A stretch of DNA of 64,000 bases from JAFEBO01 sp050730655 (GTDB lineage: Bacteria > Planctomycetota > Phycisphaerae > Phycisphaerales > UBA1924). Numbering within the stretch: position 1 is the first letter of the stretch; every line of letters begins with the position of its first letter. The position numbers and the translations under genes are program-made. A model generated the notes under the pieces. The model was not told the DNA's origin. It saw only the letters and a list, made by a program, of their open reading frames with translations, and did not search any database. The stretch is taken from NCBI GenBank assembly GCA_050730655.1, contig JBOHNL010000004.1, positions 62,001 through 126,000 on the forward strand. Reading direction: 5' to 3'. Shown here in pieces: positions 34,300 to 43,411 of this stretch.

Positions 34300-34953
34300 A
34301 TGGCAGCCTTACAGTTGAGCCCGATGGGCCAGCGGACAGATGTCACTCTTTTGTTGAATGAGCTCGCCTCGGGGCAGTCTGCCGCGGCGGATCGCCTGTT
34401 GCCGGTGTTGTATGACGAGTTGAGAGCGCTGGCGAGGTCGTTCTTCAAACATGAACGCACGGATCACACGTTGCAGCCTACGGCACTGGTGAACGAAGCA
34501 TATTTAAAGCTCGTCGCGGGCACGGACGGTGGTGATGCCGCGACGCCGGTGCATGCGACAAGTCGGGCCCACTTCTTGGCGCTTGCGGCGAAAGTGATGC
34601 GGCAACTCCTGATCGACCACGCTCGCGCGAAGCGGACACAGAAGCGTGGCGGCGCGGGTGAATCCGGAGAGGGGAATGCGAAGCGGCGGACGAGCGACAC
34701 GATCGCGCTCGCGCAGACTCCCTCGCCCGATATGCCCGCAGAAGCGGATGTGCTGGACCTTGAAGATGCAATGCAGGAACTCGCGACGCTCTACCCGCGT
34801 GCGGCACGCGTGGTTGAACTGAAATTCTTCGGCGGGCTGACGTCGCGGGAGATCGCGACGGTGCTCGAGATCGGCGATGCGACGGTCGAGCGGGATTGGG
34901 TGCTGGCTCGAGGCTGGCTCAATCGGCGCATGCGTAGCGCTGGTGAGGCATGA
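34300..34953 (+). CDS. ECF-type RNA polymerase sigma factor (TIGR02999-like), second copy
   Basis: 217 residues. Same subgroup as the factor at 1110-1802: ADRLLPVLYDELRALARSFF, LQPTALVNEAYLKLV, HFLALAAKVMRQLLIDHARA in region 2; ELATLYPRAARVVELKFFGG then LTSREIATVLEIGDATVERD in region 4. A Gly/Lys-rich linker (RTQKRGGAGESGEGNAKRR) separates them. Its stop overlaps the ATG of the kinase gene by 4 nt (ATGA). The pair repeats the organisation at 1.1-5.3 kb, suggesting an old duplicated module with a new sensor part. Confidence 0.9.
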   Translation: MAALQLSPMGQRTDVTLLLNELASGQSAAADRLLPVLYDELRALARSFFKHERTDHTLQPTALVNEAYLKLVAGTDGGDAATPVHATSRAHFLALAAKVMRQLLIDHARAKRTQKRGGAGESGEGNAKRRTSDTIALAQTPSPDMPAEADVLDLEDAMQELATLYPRAARVVELKFFGGLTSREIATVLEIGDATVERDWVLARGWLNRRMRSAGEA

Positions 34954-37697
34954 GCGGGTCGTCGCCTCAATTGCCGCTCGAGCAGCGCGTGTCGGCCGCG
35001 CTCGATCAGGCTGGCGTTCTTTCGGGCGCGGATTTGCTCGCACACGTGCGCGCGGCCCACAGCAACGACCCAGAACTGATGGCGGAGATCACCACGCTCT
35101 TGCAGCTTTCGGGCAATAGCAATCCGGTTCTCGATGCCGGCCCGTTGGAAGGCGCACGGACCGCACTCGGCCAGCTTCATGATGCCCTTGCTTCGGATGC
35201 GCGAACGCGCGGTCGAACAGGTGACGGCGGAGCGGGCGGAGTGCACGGCGATCTTCCGACCACCATCGGCGCGTATCGCGTGGTTCGCATCATCGGCGAA
35301 GGTGGAATGGGGCTGGTGTATGAGGCCGAGCAGCCGAACCCCAAACGACGCGTCGCGATCAAGGTGATCGGGCGCAGCGTCAATTCACGAGCGACACTGG
35401 CGCGGTTTCGGAACGAAGCGCAGGTGCTCGGCCAGCTCAAGCACCCCGGTATCGCGCAGATTTATGAAGCGGCGACAGACCCCGCAACCGGCGAAGCGTT
35501 TTTCGCGATGGAGTACATCGACGGGTCGACACTGGCGCAGTTTGTCAAAGAGCGAAACCCGAGTGATCGAGAGCGAGTTGAACTGGTCGCGCGAGCGTGC
35601 GATGCCGTGCAGCACGCGCACCAGAAAGGCGTCATTCATCGCGATTTGAAGCCGGGCAATATTCTCGTCGAGTCGGCAAGCGACGGCACGCCCACGCCGA
35701 AAGTGCTGGATTTCGGAGTTGCGAAGCTCACGCAAACATCGGCCGCAGGCGTTGTTGAATCGGCGACGCTTGCATTGGACGCTCATCGAATCGTCGGCAC
35801 GCTCGGGTACATGAGCCCGGAGCAGTTTGAAGGCAAGCCCGAACTGCTCGACACTCGGAGCGACGTCTACTCGCTCGGCGTGATTCTGTACGAACTGCTT
35901 GCGGGGCGGCTTCCAATCGAGGTGAAGGACCTGACGATCACTGAAGCTGCGACGAAAGTGAAGGAGCAGACCCCCCCACGGCTGGGGCACGCGCGGCCCG
36001 GGCTGGGCGGCGATCTTGAGATCATTGCAGCGAAGGCGCTGAGCAAGGAACGCGAGGCGCGGTACGCGTCTGCCGCGGAATTGGCGGCGGATCTGCGTCG
36101 GTACCTCAATCACGAGCCGATCTCGGCGCGGCCACCGGGAACGCTCTACACGCTCGGCAAGTTTGCACGTCGCAAGCCCGCGTTAACGCTCGTTTCGACC
36201 GTGGCGTTTCTCGCGCTGGTGGGGGCGACGGTCTTTAGCTGGGTTCAGTATCGAAAAGCGGACGCAGCGCGCAAGGCGGAGGCGCAGCAGGCACTGATAG
36301 CGATTCAACGGGCCGAAGCCGAGCTTGCGGCACGCGAACGGGCGGATCGGGCAACTCAACTCACAAAATCGGTCAAGGACTTCATGCTGTTCCAGCTGCT
36401 TGGCGCCGCATCGCCGGAGCGGCTTGGATTCGAAGCGAAAGTCGTGGATGTCATCAAGAATGCGGAGGAGAAAGTGGGCACGACCTTCGCGGATTCACCG
36501 GAAACCGAGGCCGAGATTCGGTACGAACTCTCGCGGGTGTACGACGCACTCGGGCAATGGGATAAATCGGTCGAACAGGCTGATCGCGCGATCGCGACAT
36601 TCACCAAGCTCGAGGGGCCGGACGGCGCACGGCGTGTCGCCGCGCTGGGGCAGAAGGCGGTCAGTCTCTCGAATGCAAATCGCATCGATGAGGCGCTCAC
36701 GATCTTGCCCGAGGCGCTCGAACGCCAGACTCGGGCGCAGCCGAATGATTTCAGCCCGAGGGTGGCTCTGCTTGCATCCCTTGGCAATATCTACCAATCG
36801 AGGGAGCGGTACGCTGAAGCCGAGCCGCTCTTGCTCGATGGCATCGCGATCGCCGAGGCACATTTACCACCGGGCAATGTTACACGCGTGAACGTGCGCG
36901 CAACCTATCTCGCGATGCTGGCGGCGCTGAATCGATATGAAGAAACCGCGCCGCAACTTGAGCGCCTGCTCCAGGAGCAGGAAGCCGCCAACGGCGTCAT
37001 TCACCCGCTGTCGCTGACGACCCGCAACAACCTGGTCAATGTGCTCGTAAGGCTCAAACGATACGAGGATGCGCTGCGGTATGCCGCACCGATGGTGGAA
37101 CAGGCAAAACGGATATTTCCCGAAGGCCACCCACATCGGGGCATCGCGTTTATCACAGTCTCGGGCGTGCTGCGGCGTAATCAGCAGTCCGATGAAGCCG
37201 CAAAGCTTGCGATCGACTCGTTTCACATTTTTCAGCGCGCCGCGGGCGACTTCGGCTTCTTCGCCGAGAGAGCGGCCGAGTTTGCCTATCTCGCGTATGC
37301 GCAGGCAAAGGATCCGGAACTCGCGAAAGAGTGGGCGCTTCAGTACATCGCGAGCCGGTATGTCGTTGCGTCGGAAGAGGAGCTTTCGAGTTTGACGGCG
37401 CGGCTCATGGAAACCGCGTCGACGCAGGGGCAGGAGGCGACCCAGGCTGGAGCTGCCGCGATTCTGGCGGCTTTGATCGCGCAATCCGACAGGCTTGTCC
37501 CTGTGGAGTTTGGGCGACAGTCGCGATATTTCGCAAATCTGGCGCGAGCGTCGGTTCTGCTCAATCGCCGCGAGGAGACGCCGAATCTGATTGCGCGGGC
37601 TGAAGCCGAGTTGCCACATTCACCGACGGCGGACTCTGACAAGAAGGTGATCGAGGCAGCAAAGGCGCTGCTGGCGAAGCCCGTCCCGTCATCGTGA
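34950..37697 (+). CDS. Membrane-anchored Ser/Thr protein kinase with TPR-like domain
   Basis: 915 residues. Helical N-terminus (1-85), kinase domain ~105-390 with GEGGMGLVYEA, Lys138 in RRVAIKV, HRDLKPGN (230-237), DFG (254-256) and GTLGYMSPEQ; transmembrane segment ~411-433; coiled linker rich in Ala/Arg/Glu; then ~470 residues of TPR-like helix pairs (ETEAEIRYELSRVYDALGQW, ALLASLGNIYQSRERYAEAE, TRNNLVNVLVRLKRYEDALR). All kinase catalytic residues are kept. It probably receives a protein-protein signal through the TPR part on the far side of the membrane. The 3' end overlaps the convergent nucleosidase gene by 9 nt. Confidence 0.92.
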   Translation: MSGSSPQLPLEQRVSAALDQAGVLSGADLLAHVRAAHSNDPELMAEITTLLQLSGNSNPVLDAGPLEGARTALGQLHDALASDARTRGRTGDGGAGGVHGDLPTTIGAYRVVRIIGEGGMGLVYEAEQPNPKRRVAIKVIGRSVNSRATLARFRNEAQVLGQLKHPGIAQIYEAATDPATGEAFFAMEYIDGSTLAQFVKERNPSDRERVELVARACDAVQHAHQKGVIHRDLKPGNILVESASDGTPTPKVLDFGVAKLTQTSAAGVVESATLALDAHRIVGTLGYMSPEQFEGKPELLDTRSDVYSLGVILYELLAGRLPIEVKDLTITEAATKVKEQTPPRLGHARPGLGGDLEIIAAKALSKEREARYASAAELAADLRRYLNHEPISARPPGTLYTLGKFARRKPALTLVSTVAFLALVGATVFSWVQYRKADAARKAEAQQALIAIQRAEAELAARERADRATQLTKSVKDFMLFQLLGAASPERLGFEAKVVDVIKNAEEKVGTTFADSPETEAEIRYELSRVYDALGQWDKSVEQADRAIATFTKLEGPDGARRVAALGQKAVSLSNANRIDEALTILPEALERQTRAQPNDFSPRVALLASLGNIYQSRERYAEAEPLLLDGIAIAEAHLPPGNVTRVNVRATYLAMLAALNRYEETAPQLERLLQEQEAANGVIHPLSLTTRNNLVNVLVRLKRYEDALRYAAPMVEQAKRIFPEGHPHRGIAFITVSGVLRRNQQSDEAAKLAIDSFHIFQRAAGDFGFFAERAAEFAYLAYAQAKDPELAKEWALQYIASRYVVASEEELSSLTARLMETASTQGQEATQAGAAAILAALIAQSDRLVPVEFGRQSRYFANLARASVLLNRREETPNLIARAEAELPHSPTADSDKKVIEAAKALLAKPVPSS

Positions 37698-38462
37698 GGT
37701 CCGAGCGACTCGTTCTAGGTCAAGAAATCGTTTGATGATTCCAAGGCCATAACGGCTCGCGGCATCGCGCACGAACTTTCCGAAATCGACGTGAGCGCCA
37801 TCATCCGCGCGGTCGGAGATCACGCGGACAACTCCAAGCGGAATTCCGTGCTCATAGCAAACCTGAGCGACCGCACCGCCTTCCATTTCGACGCATAGTG
37901 CCGTCGGAACGAGGGAGCGGAGCGACTCGCGCTGGGCATGGGTCGCGACAAAGCGGTCGCCGCTGACGATGTCGCCGACAACCACCTGCGGATTTCGAAT
38001 GCCGAGTTCTGCCGCGGCATTCATGCCGACTTCGGCGGCAAATCCGTTACGAAAAAAGCGCTCGCAGCATGTCCTTAGGCGATCGCGAATGGTCGGATCC
38101 GCCGCAAACGAGCTAACGCCCAGCAGTGGAATCTCGAGCGCCGGAAACAGCGGCGAAGCGTCCATGTCGTGCTGCCAGAGACGCTCCCCAACCACGATGT
38201 CTCCGATATGCAAATCGTGCCGCAACGCCCCGGCAACGCCGCTGAAAATGATCGCTCGGACTTGATGCGCATCGATGAGATGCTGCGCGGTTGCTGCCGC
38301 CGCAACCTTTCCCATGCGACTGAAGACGAGCACGATCCGATGACCCGAGAGTTCGCCGGTGTAATACGTCCGGCCTCCGTGAACGTGCTCCTTTTCGCGC
38401 GAAAGCTCGCTCGCGAGCAGGTGAGCCTCTTCCGGCATTGCGGTCATGATGCCGATGGTCAC
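37689..38462 (-). CDS. mtnN: 5'-methylthioadenosine/S-adenosylhomocysteine nucleosidase
   Basis: 257 residues, PNP/UDP phosphorylase-like fold. N-terminal GIMTAMPEEAHLL with the catalytic-site Glu of the PEE motif, IIFSGVAGAL and LHIGDIVVGERLWQHDMDAS; ALCVEMEGGAVAQVC with the ribose-binding Glu; VRVISDRADDGAHVDF with the catalytic Asp. It cleaves MTA and SAH to adenine, clearing by-products of SAM use. The start is a GTG overlapping the cupin stop (GTGA), so the two are coupled. It is slightly longer (257) than typical MtnN (~230). Confidence 0.92.
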   Translation of the reverse strand: MTIGIMTAMPEEAHLLASELSREKEHVHGGRTYYTGELSGHRIVLVFSRMGKVAAAATAQHLIDAHQVRAIIFSGVAGALRHDLHIGDIVVGERLWQHDMDASPLFPALEIPLLGVSSFAADPTIRDRLRTCCERFFRNGFAAEVGMNAAAELGIRNPQVVVGDIVSGDRFVATHAQRESLRSLVPTALCVEMEGGAVAQVCYEHGIPLGVVRVISDRADDGAHVDFGKFVRDAASRYGLGIIKRFLDLERVARTSR

Positions 38463-39013
38463 GACGCGGACTCCGGGGACAAGGCATCGATGAGCGTTCG
38501 GATACTTGCATCAGCATTCGGACAGAGCGCCAACATTTCAGCGCGGGTGCCGAGGCGAAAGTCAGCCCATTCAAAGCCGGGCGAGACCGTGCAGCCCAGG
38601 AGCGCGTAACCCGCCGCATTCGCCACTTCGACGCGAATGCGGCAGCCTTGCCAGACGTTCCGCGGCACAACGACCTGCGGGCGCTCGCCCGATTCGAGTT
38701 CGCTCCCGATCACGACCACCTTCGCGCTGCCGTCTGGGAAAATCTGCAGTTGTTCTACAGGATCGCCCGCGTAGTGATGAAAGACTTCGTCGCTCAGCAC
38801 CAGGTGCATCAAAGAGACAACACCGGGCGCGAGCAGGAAATAGATTTGGGTGCTATGACGTCTTCCGCAATCGCGGGATCGGTAACGGCCGGGCAGAGCG
38901 TTCGATGGAATCTTTTCGCTTGAGCGGTACGTCTCGCGGAAAAAGCCGCCTTCCGCTGGAAGCGGAACGAGTTCAAGAAGCGCGACAAGTCTGGCAGCGG
39001 CAGCGTTAAGCAC
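38459..39013 (-). CDS. Cupin domain protein (DUF985 family)
   Basis: 184 residues. The DUF985/cupin_5 signature is present: LLELVPLPAEGGFFRETYRS at the N-terminus, STQIYFLLAPGVVSLMHLVL, DEVFHHYAGDPVEQLQIFPD, VPRNVWQGCRI and YALLGCTVSPGFEWADFRLG. Cupin beta-barrels of this family bind metals or sugar-like ligands; no catalytic activity is established for it here. The GTG at 39013 gives the family N-terminus; the frame is open further upstream without similarity. It is the first gene of a two-gene unit with mtnN. Confidence 0.85.
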   Translation of the reverse strand: MLNAAAARLVALLELVPLPAEGGFFRETYRSSEKIPSNALPGRYRSRDCGRRHSTQIYFLLAPGVVSLMHLVLSDEVFHHYAGDPVEQLQIFPDGSAKVVVIGSELESGERPQVVVPRNVWQGCRIRVEVANAAGYALLGCTVSPGFEWADFRLGTRAEMLALCPNADASIRTLIDALSPESAS

Positions 39014-39041
39014 AAGCCGAGAGTATGACAAACCCCGATGC

Positions 39042-39878
39042 CTACGCCCGGCGCAATTTCCGGAGCGAATCCCGCGCGGCAACCACCGAATTTCCCTCTT
39101 CGGTGCGAAGACGACGGATCAGATGCGCAATCTCGGGCAAGCCGGCATCAGTCCTCGCTTCAAGGCGCTCGCGAAGGGTCGCCACATCGTGGAAGCGTCC
39201 GAGGTGTCGTGCCGCTCCGGCGATGATTTCTTCCTTGCGCTTGGTGCCCTTGGCGCCAAGGTCATGAAGCACGCGAAGCGACACACGGAGTTTTTTGAGA
39301 TCGATCCGAAGGTCGTGCAGAGCCCCATCTTCGGGAAGCGGCCGCGAGAGCACGCGATTCGCGCGGTCGATCCAGCGACCGGCGCGCCGCGCGACCTGTT
39401 TCCGAATCGCTTCAGGATCGGAATCCTCAACGCGGGCAAGACGCGCGCGAAGCTTACGAAGCCGCTCGGGCGTCACTCTCTCGACCATCTCCAGCAGAGC
39501 ACGTTCGTGAACGGGCCGCTCCTCTTCGATTTCTCGCTGAAGCGAACGGGGTTGGCCTTTTTCTCCGAGCAGCTCGGAAGCAATCTCGACGTGGACGTCG
39601 AGATCGCGCACGCGGCCCGCGCGCCGGCGGAGTTTGCGCATCACCCTTTGAAGACGCTCAACCGCGCCCTCGTTGAGAGCGCCGCCCAGGACGTCGAGCA
39701 CCACGCTCGCCGTTCGGCACGAACGGCGCAGGGCGTGCACACGCTCCGACGTCGCATCTTTTTCATCCACCAATTGCTGAGCGGCTTTCAGTACATCACC
39801 GACCGCCCGACGTGCCAGGCGCACGGGATCGGCCGCGATTGCTAGATTGCCGGACTTTTCAACGACGGCGGAGAGCAT
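39042..39878 (-). CDS. CHAD domain protein
   Basis: 278 residues, almost all helical. The CHAD (conserved histidine alpha-helical) pattern is clear: SERVHALRRSCRTASVVLDV and RRRAGRVRDLDVHVEIASEL in the first half, ALHDLRIDLKKLRVSLRVLH and HLGRFHDVATLRERLEA in the second half. CHAD proteins carry basic grooves that bind inorganic polyphosphate, and often accompany polyP enzymes. This one stands alone without a CYTH domain. A Ppx/GppA phosphatase is encoded 17 kb away in this window. Role: probable polyphosphate binding (inferred). Confidence 0.85.
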   Translation of the reverse strand: MLSAVVEKSGNLAIAADPVRLARRAVGDVLKAAQQLVDEKDATSERVHALRRSCRTASVVLDVLGGALNEGAVERLQRVMRKLRRRAGRVRDLDVHVEIASELLGEKGQPRSLQREIEEERPVHERALLEMVERVTPERLRKLRARLARVEDSDPEAIRKQVARRAGRWIDRANRVLSRPLPEDGALHDLRIDLKKLRVSLRVLHDLGAKGTKRKEEIIAGAARHLGRFHDVATLRERLEARTDAGLPEIAHLIRRLRTEEGNSVVAARDSLRKLRRA

Positions 39879-40065
39879 GTTGCGTGGCGCCTTTGGAAAA
39901 GGGCTCGTGCGGCGTCCGTGCCGTCAGCGTTTCACGCGCGAGCGTATCGGGCGAACAGCCCCGAAGCGGCCGTTGCAGGTTGCTCCTCGGCAGATTTCAC
40001 ACAACCGGGCCTGGCAGCGCACAGAAAGGGGGCCGGGGGTACGGACCCTGTGCAAAGCCTGTGCA

Positions 40066-40593
40066 TTACTTGGCGTTTGCGTCCCGTTTCAGGCCGGAAA
40101 TATGGGCCATGTGGTAGTCGTCATGGTCGGCCACAAACGTGAGGTGATGCGTCAAACGCATCTGAATGTTGAGGCGCGGATGCAGCGCGACGCGTCCGAA
40201 TGTTTCGTGGGAAAGTGATTCGAGTTTCGCGATCATGCGAGCCCGAGCATCTTCGTGTCGGCGCAGGACTTCAATAGTGCTCTTGCTGTTGTGATCGGCA
40301 GCGTTGGTCGTTCGGTTCGTCATGTCCGCCGCGTGCAGGCGGTCTTCACCCTTTTCGAACTGCTCGATGCGCGGAAGCCAGAGAATTTCGTCCATGTCGG
40401 CGAGGTGTGCGATGTTTTCCTGAATGGACCATCGATCGCCAATCCGCTTCGTCATCGACGAGGGATTCACGCCATCGATGAGCATGCGGACGCGCGCGGG
40501 CGTGCCGCGGAGGCGTTCGATCAGCTCGGGATAGATCTCCCACTGCGGATCGAAACAGAACGTGCGTTTAGTCCAGGCGACGCGAGCAGTCAT
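40066..40593 (-). CDS. DinB family protein
   Basis: 175 residues, four-helix bundle of the DinB/YfiT type. The metal-binding histidines are visible: His in SIQENIAHLADMDEILWLPR and the pair in LTFVADHDDYHMAHI. Such proteins include bacillithiol or mycothiol transferases and proteins induced by DNA damage; most are of unknown substrate. The gene has no same-strand neighbour nearer than the amidase, whose stop lies 22 nt downstream of the DinB ATG; since the amidase ends there it is upstream and may be cotranscribed. Confidence 0.87.
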   Translation of the reverse strand: MTARVAWTKRTFCFDPQWEIYPELIERLRGTPARVRMLIDGVNPSSMTKRIGDRWSIQENIAHLADMDEILWLPRIEQFEKGEDRLHAADMTNRTTNAADHNSKSTIEVLRRHEDARARMIAKLESLSHETFGRVALHPRLNIQMRLTHHLTFVADHDDYHMAHISGLKRDANAK

Positions 40594-40614
40594 TCCATCT
40601 CCAATTCGAATCGA

Positions 40615-41619
40615 TCATTCCCTCTCAACCATCCGACCATTTGAGTTCTGACCTGAAACACTCGCGGCGCGACTCAGCGCCAAATCCCAGTCCATCGCGG
40701 GCCCCGGGTCAATCTTGTTCTGTTGAATGTGATCGTGCCCGAGCACACCCTTGAAGTTCGTCCACTCGACATCTGTGAGCGCACGCGTCAGCGGCGCGCC
40801 GGTCGAATCACGAGGGCAATCGAGCGGGATTTCCGGGAGCGCCGCGTTCAATGCCGCGAGCAGGCGGGCGATCGAGCGATACTGCTCCGGCGTGAAGTCG
40901 GCTTGGATCAGACGTTCACCGTGTATTTCACCGGCAATAAACTCGGGCCGCCGCGGGCGGGCGACAAAGTTCGGCGTGCGGATGCCACCATCGCCGGCCT
41001 CAGGAGGTAGTGTCACAAAAAGCCCCCGCTCGTCGCGGGCGTACCACTTCGTGAGCACCGGGCTTTCCGATGGATACGCGCCGATATTGGCAATCTCGAT
41101 ACCGATCGAGCGGGCATTGGACTTGGTCGCGTGCCACGCTCGTTCTTTCACATCGAGCGCCTGATAGATCGTTCCGTCAAGGTCCACCATGAAATGGATC
41201 GAAAGGCCCCGCGAATCGTGCAGTGTGCGAAAGCACTGGCGGCTGGTTCCGCTGGCGTCATAGTGGAGCACGATCTGGTCGACGTTTTCGCGAAGTTGAT
41301 CCAGCGTCCAGTTGCCGCCTCGCGTCGCCTCGCCGAGCACGGGATTCTTCGTCCGCGAGTCGTAGCGATTCGGCGATTGCAATCCCTGCTTGGAATGCTC
41401 CCAATCCGATTCGTCGAGCGGTGCGAACCGTTTGTCGACTCGGTACCCGTCGTAGCCACCCGCATCAGTCCACAGCACCACAGGTGCGCCAGTGTGGAAG
41501 CGATGCCCCGCGACGGAGATCTCATCGCCCCGGCGAGCAGCCTCTTCACCAACACGTTCCGATGTGCAGCAGCCCCACAGGGCGGTGACCGCAAAAAGAA
41601 AAATGGCCGCACGAGTCAT
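40615..41619 (-). CDS. N-acetylmuramoyl-L-alanine amidase (amidase_2), lipoprotein
   Basis: 334 residues. A lipoprotein-type signal (MTRAAIFLFAVTALWGCC) suggests anchoring in the envelope. The zinc amidase domain: DQIVLHYDASGTSRQCF (first His), SIHFMVDLDGTIYQALDVKE, RAWHATKSNARSIGIEIANI (second His and Glu), and VLGHDHIQQNKIDPGPAMDW (third His, then the Lys/Asp-Pro-Gly motif). It cleaves the bond between MurNAc and L-Ala of peptidoglycan peptides, in turnover or recycling, similar to AmiD. An insertion of ~60 residues (ERGLFVTLPPEAGDGGIRTP) is longer than in AmiD. Confidence 0.9.
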   Translation of the reverse strand: MTRAAIFLFAVTALWGCCTSERVGEEAARRGDEISVAGHRFHTGAPVVLWTDAGGYDGYRVDKRFAPLDESDWEHSKQGLQSPNRYDSRTKNPVLGEATRGGNWTLDQLRENVDQIVLHYDASGTSRQCFRTLHDSRGLSIHFMVDLDGTIYQALDVKERAWHATKSNARSIGIEIANIGAYPSESPVLTKWYARDERGLFVTLPPEAGDGGIRTPNFVARPRRPEFIAGEIHGERLIQADFTPEQYRSIARLLAALNAALPEIPLDCPRDSTGAPLTRALTDVEWTNFKGVLGHDHIQQNKIDPGPAMDWDLALSRAASVSGQNSNGRMVERE

Positions 41620-41645
41620 GCGGCCAGAGTACGCGATTGCTCAAA

Positions 41646-42824
41646 TCAGAGCAGCGGATTCTTCGCGCCGTGCGTGTACTCGCACGACGGCGACAGATTC
41701 GGCTGCGGGTTCACGAAGACGTCGGTGTAGAGCTCGCTCTCGTCCGGAATCGGAGACGATTCGGCGAAGTCGAGCGCGGCCTTGACCGCTGCCTTCACTT
41801 CCGTCTGGATCTCGATGAACTGCTGCTCGCTCAGGACGGGCTTGCCGTCGGTCCCCTTGCGATCTTCCATCAGATGAGCCGCAAGGCGATCGATCGAGTC
41901 CTTGGCCTTGTACTGATCGACCTCTTCCTTCGTGCGGTACTTCTGCGGGTCGGACATCGAGTGGCCGAGGTAGCGGTACGTCTTGAGATCGACGAACGCC
42001 GGCTTCTGGTTCTCGCGGCACCAGTCCACGAGCGGCTTGAACGCGTCGTAGAGATCGATGACGTCGAGGCCGTCGATGATCTCGCCACGGATGCCGTAGG
42101 CCTCGGCCTTCTTGCGAAGATCCTCGGACATGGTCGTGCCGCGGTCGATCGAGGTGCCCATCGAGTAACCGTTGTTCTCGACAATGTAGATCACGGGGAT
42201 GCCGTAAAGGCCGGCAAGGTTCATTGCCTCGTGCAGGGCGCCCTGGTTTAGAGCGCCGTCGCCAAGGTACGCCAGCGAGACTTTCTTCTTCGCCTGACCC
42301 CCGTCAACGCCACGCTTCATGACTTCGACTTCGTACTTGGCGGCAAACGCGAGGCCCGTGCCCAACGGCGTCTGAGCGCCGACGATGCCGTGGCCACCAA
42401 AGAGCCAGTTCGGCTTGTCGAACATGTGCATCGAGCCGCCCTTGCCCTTGGCGCAGCCGGTTGCCTTGCCGAACATCTCGGCCATGCACGCGCCGGGATC
42501 CATGCCGCGGGCCAACGCGTGGCCGTGGTCGCGGTAGGCGGTAACGATTGGATCATCGGGGTTGAGAGCCGCGATGGTGCCGACGGCGGTGGCTTCCTGC
42601 CCCGTGTACAGGTGGCAGAAGCCGCCGATCTTGGCCTGCTGATAGGCCTGAGCCGTGCGGTTCTCGAATTCGCGGATCAGGAACATGTCCCGCAACCAAC
42701 GCACCAGCGTGGAAGGCGGCAGGCTGTCGGACGCCCTTGGGCCAGACCTTTTGGAGGGCTGAGGAAGGCCGGATTTGGTGGGTGTGGCGGTCATATTGAC
42801 GGAAGGATTAGCCAGAGAAGTCAT
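41646..42824 (-). CDS. pdhA: Pyruvate dehydrogenase E1 component, alpha subunit
   Basis: 392 residues from the ATG at 42824. Thiamine-diphosphate enzyme part of the alpha2beta2 E1: FCHLYTGQEATAVGTIAALN, TAYRDHGHALARGMDP, GCAKGKGGSMHMF, the ThDP motif LGDGALNQGALHEAMNLAGL ending IYIVENN, and YRYLGHSMSDPQKYR with the phosphorylation-loop-like Ser. It decarboxylates pyruvate with the beta subunit, which is not in the window, nor are E2/E3. The N-terminal ~40 residues are Ser/Pro rich and not conserved. A 2-oxoisovalerate E1 alpha is less likely by motif. Divergent from apaG; this rules out starts upstream of 42880. Confidence 0.88.
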   Translation of the reverse strand: MTSLANPSVNMTATPTKSGLPQPSKRSGPRASDSLPPSTLVRWLRDMFLIREFENRTAQAYQQAKIGGFCHLYTGQEATAVGTIAALNPDDPIVTAYRDHGHALARGMDPGACMAEMFGKATGCAKGKGGSMHMFDKPNWLFGGHGIVGAQTPLGTGLAFAAKYEVEVMKRGVDGGQAKKKVSLAYLGDGALNQGALHEAMNLAGLYGIPVIYIVENNGYSMGTSIDRGTTMSEDLRKKAEAYGIRGEIIDGLDVIDLYDAFKPLVDWCRENQKPAFVDLKTYRYLGHSMSDPQKYRTKEEVDQYKAKDSIDRLAAHLMEDRKGTDGKPVLSEQQFIEIQTEVKAAVKAALDFAESSPIPDESELYTDVFVNPQPNLSPSCEYTHGAKNPLL

Positions 42825-42879
42825 CGGGGGGAAGGGTAGGAGTGCGAACCCGGTTCGGTCGGGCGGCTTAGAGTTTTGC

Positions 42880-43395
42880 ATGAGCTCTGTGCCTCCTAGC
42901 CCTTCAGGTTCGCACCCTGACCGCCGCGGTTCCGATGCGACCACTCCGTTTGCGGGGGGCCTCCTCCGAGTGCAGACGACCCCGGTATTTTTGCCGGATC
43001 AGTCGGATCCCGACGAACGCGAATACGTCTTTGGCTACCGCGTTCGGATCACCAACTCGACGGACCGCATCGTGCAATTACTGGCCCGCAGATGGACGAT
43101 CGTGGACGCCAACGGCAAGTCACGCGAGGTCGAGGGCGAAGGCGTTGTCGGCCGCCAGCCGATCTTGGGGCCCGGCCAGTTCTTCCAGTACGAGAGCTTC
43201 TGTCCGCTACCGACATCGTGGGGAACGATGGAAGGCGCGTTCTCTCTGCGTGCGCGCGAAGCGGCACACGAGGGCGAAACCGCTTCGTCGCTCCTCGACG
43301 GGCCATGGCCCGAAAACTTCGAGGCGCGCGTCGCGCGGTTCTACCTCGTTGCCGTGGAGAGCACAGTTGATTCGGGCGCGGGCGCGAAGGCCTGA
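42880..43395 (+). CDS. apaG: ApaG protein (DUF525)
   Basis: 171 residues. The Ig-like beta fold of ApaG is recognised by YVFGYRVRITNSTDRIVQLL, RRWTIVDANGKSREVEGEGV, VGRQPILGPGQFFQYESFC and WGTMEGAFSLR. ApaG is linked to Co/Mg resistance and diadenosine polyphosphate metabolism in gammaproteobacteria, with unproven biochemical role. An N-terminal extension of ~30 residues (SSVPPSPSGSHPDRRGS) and a short C-terminal one are extra. It is divergent from pdhA and convergent with the S41 protease gene (16 bp apart). Confidence 0.9.
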   Translation: MSSVPPSPSGSHPDRRGSDATTPFAGGLLRVQTTPVFLPDQSDPDEREYVFGYRVRITNSTDRIVQLLARRWTIVDANGKSREVEGEGVVGRQPILGPGQFFQYESFCPLPTSWGTMEGAFSLRAREAAHEGETASSLLDGPWPENFEARVARFYLVAVESTVDSGAGAKA

Positions 43396-43411
43396 GCCGG
43401 AATCCTCTGAC

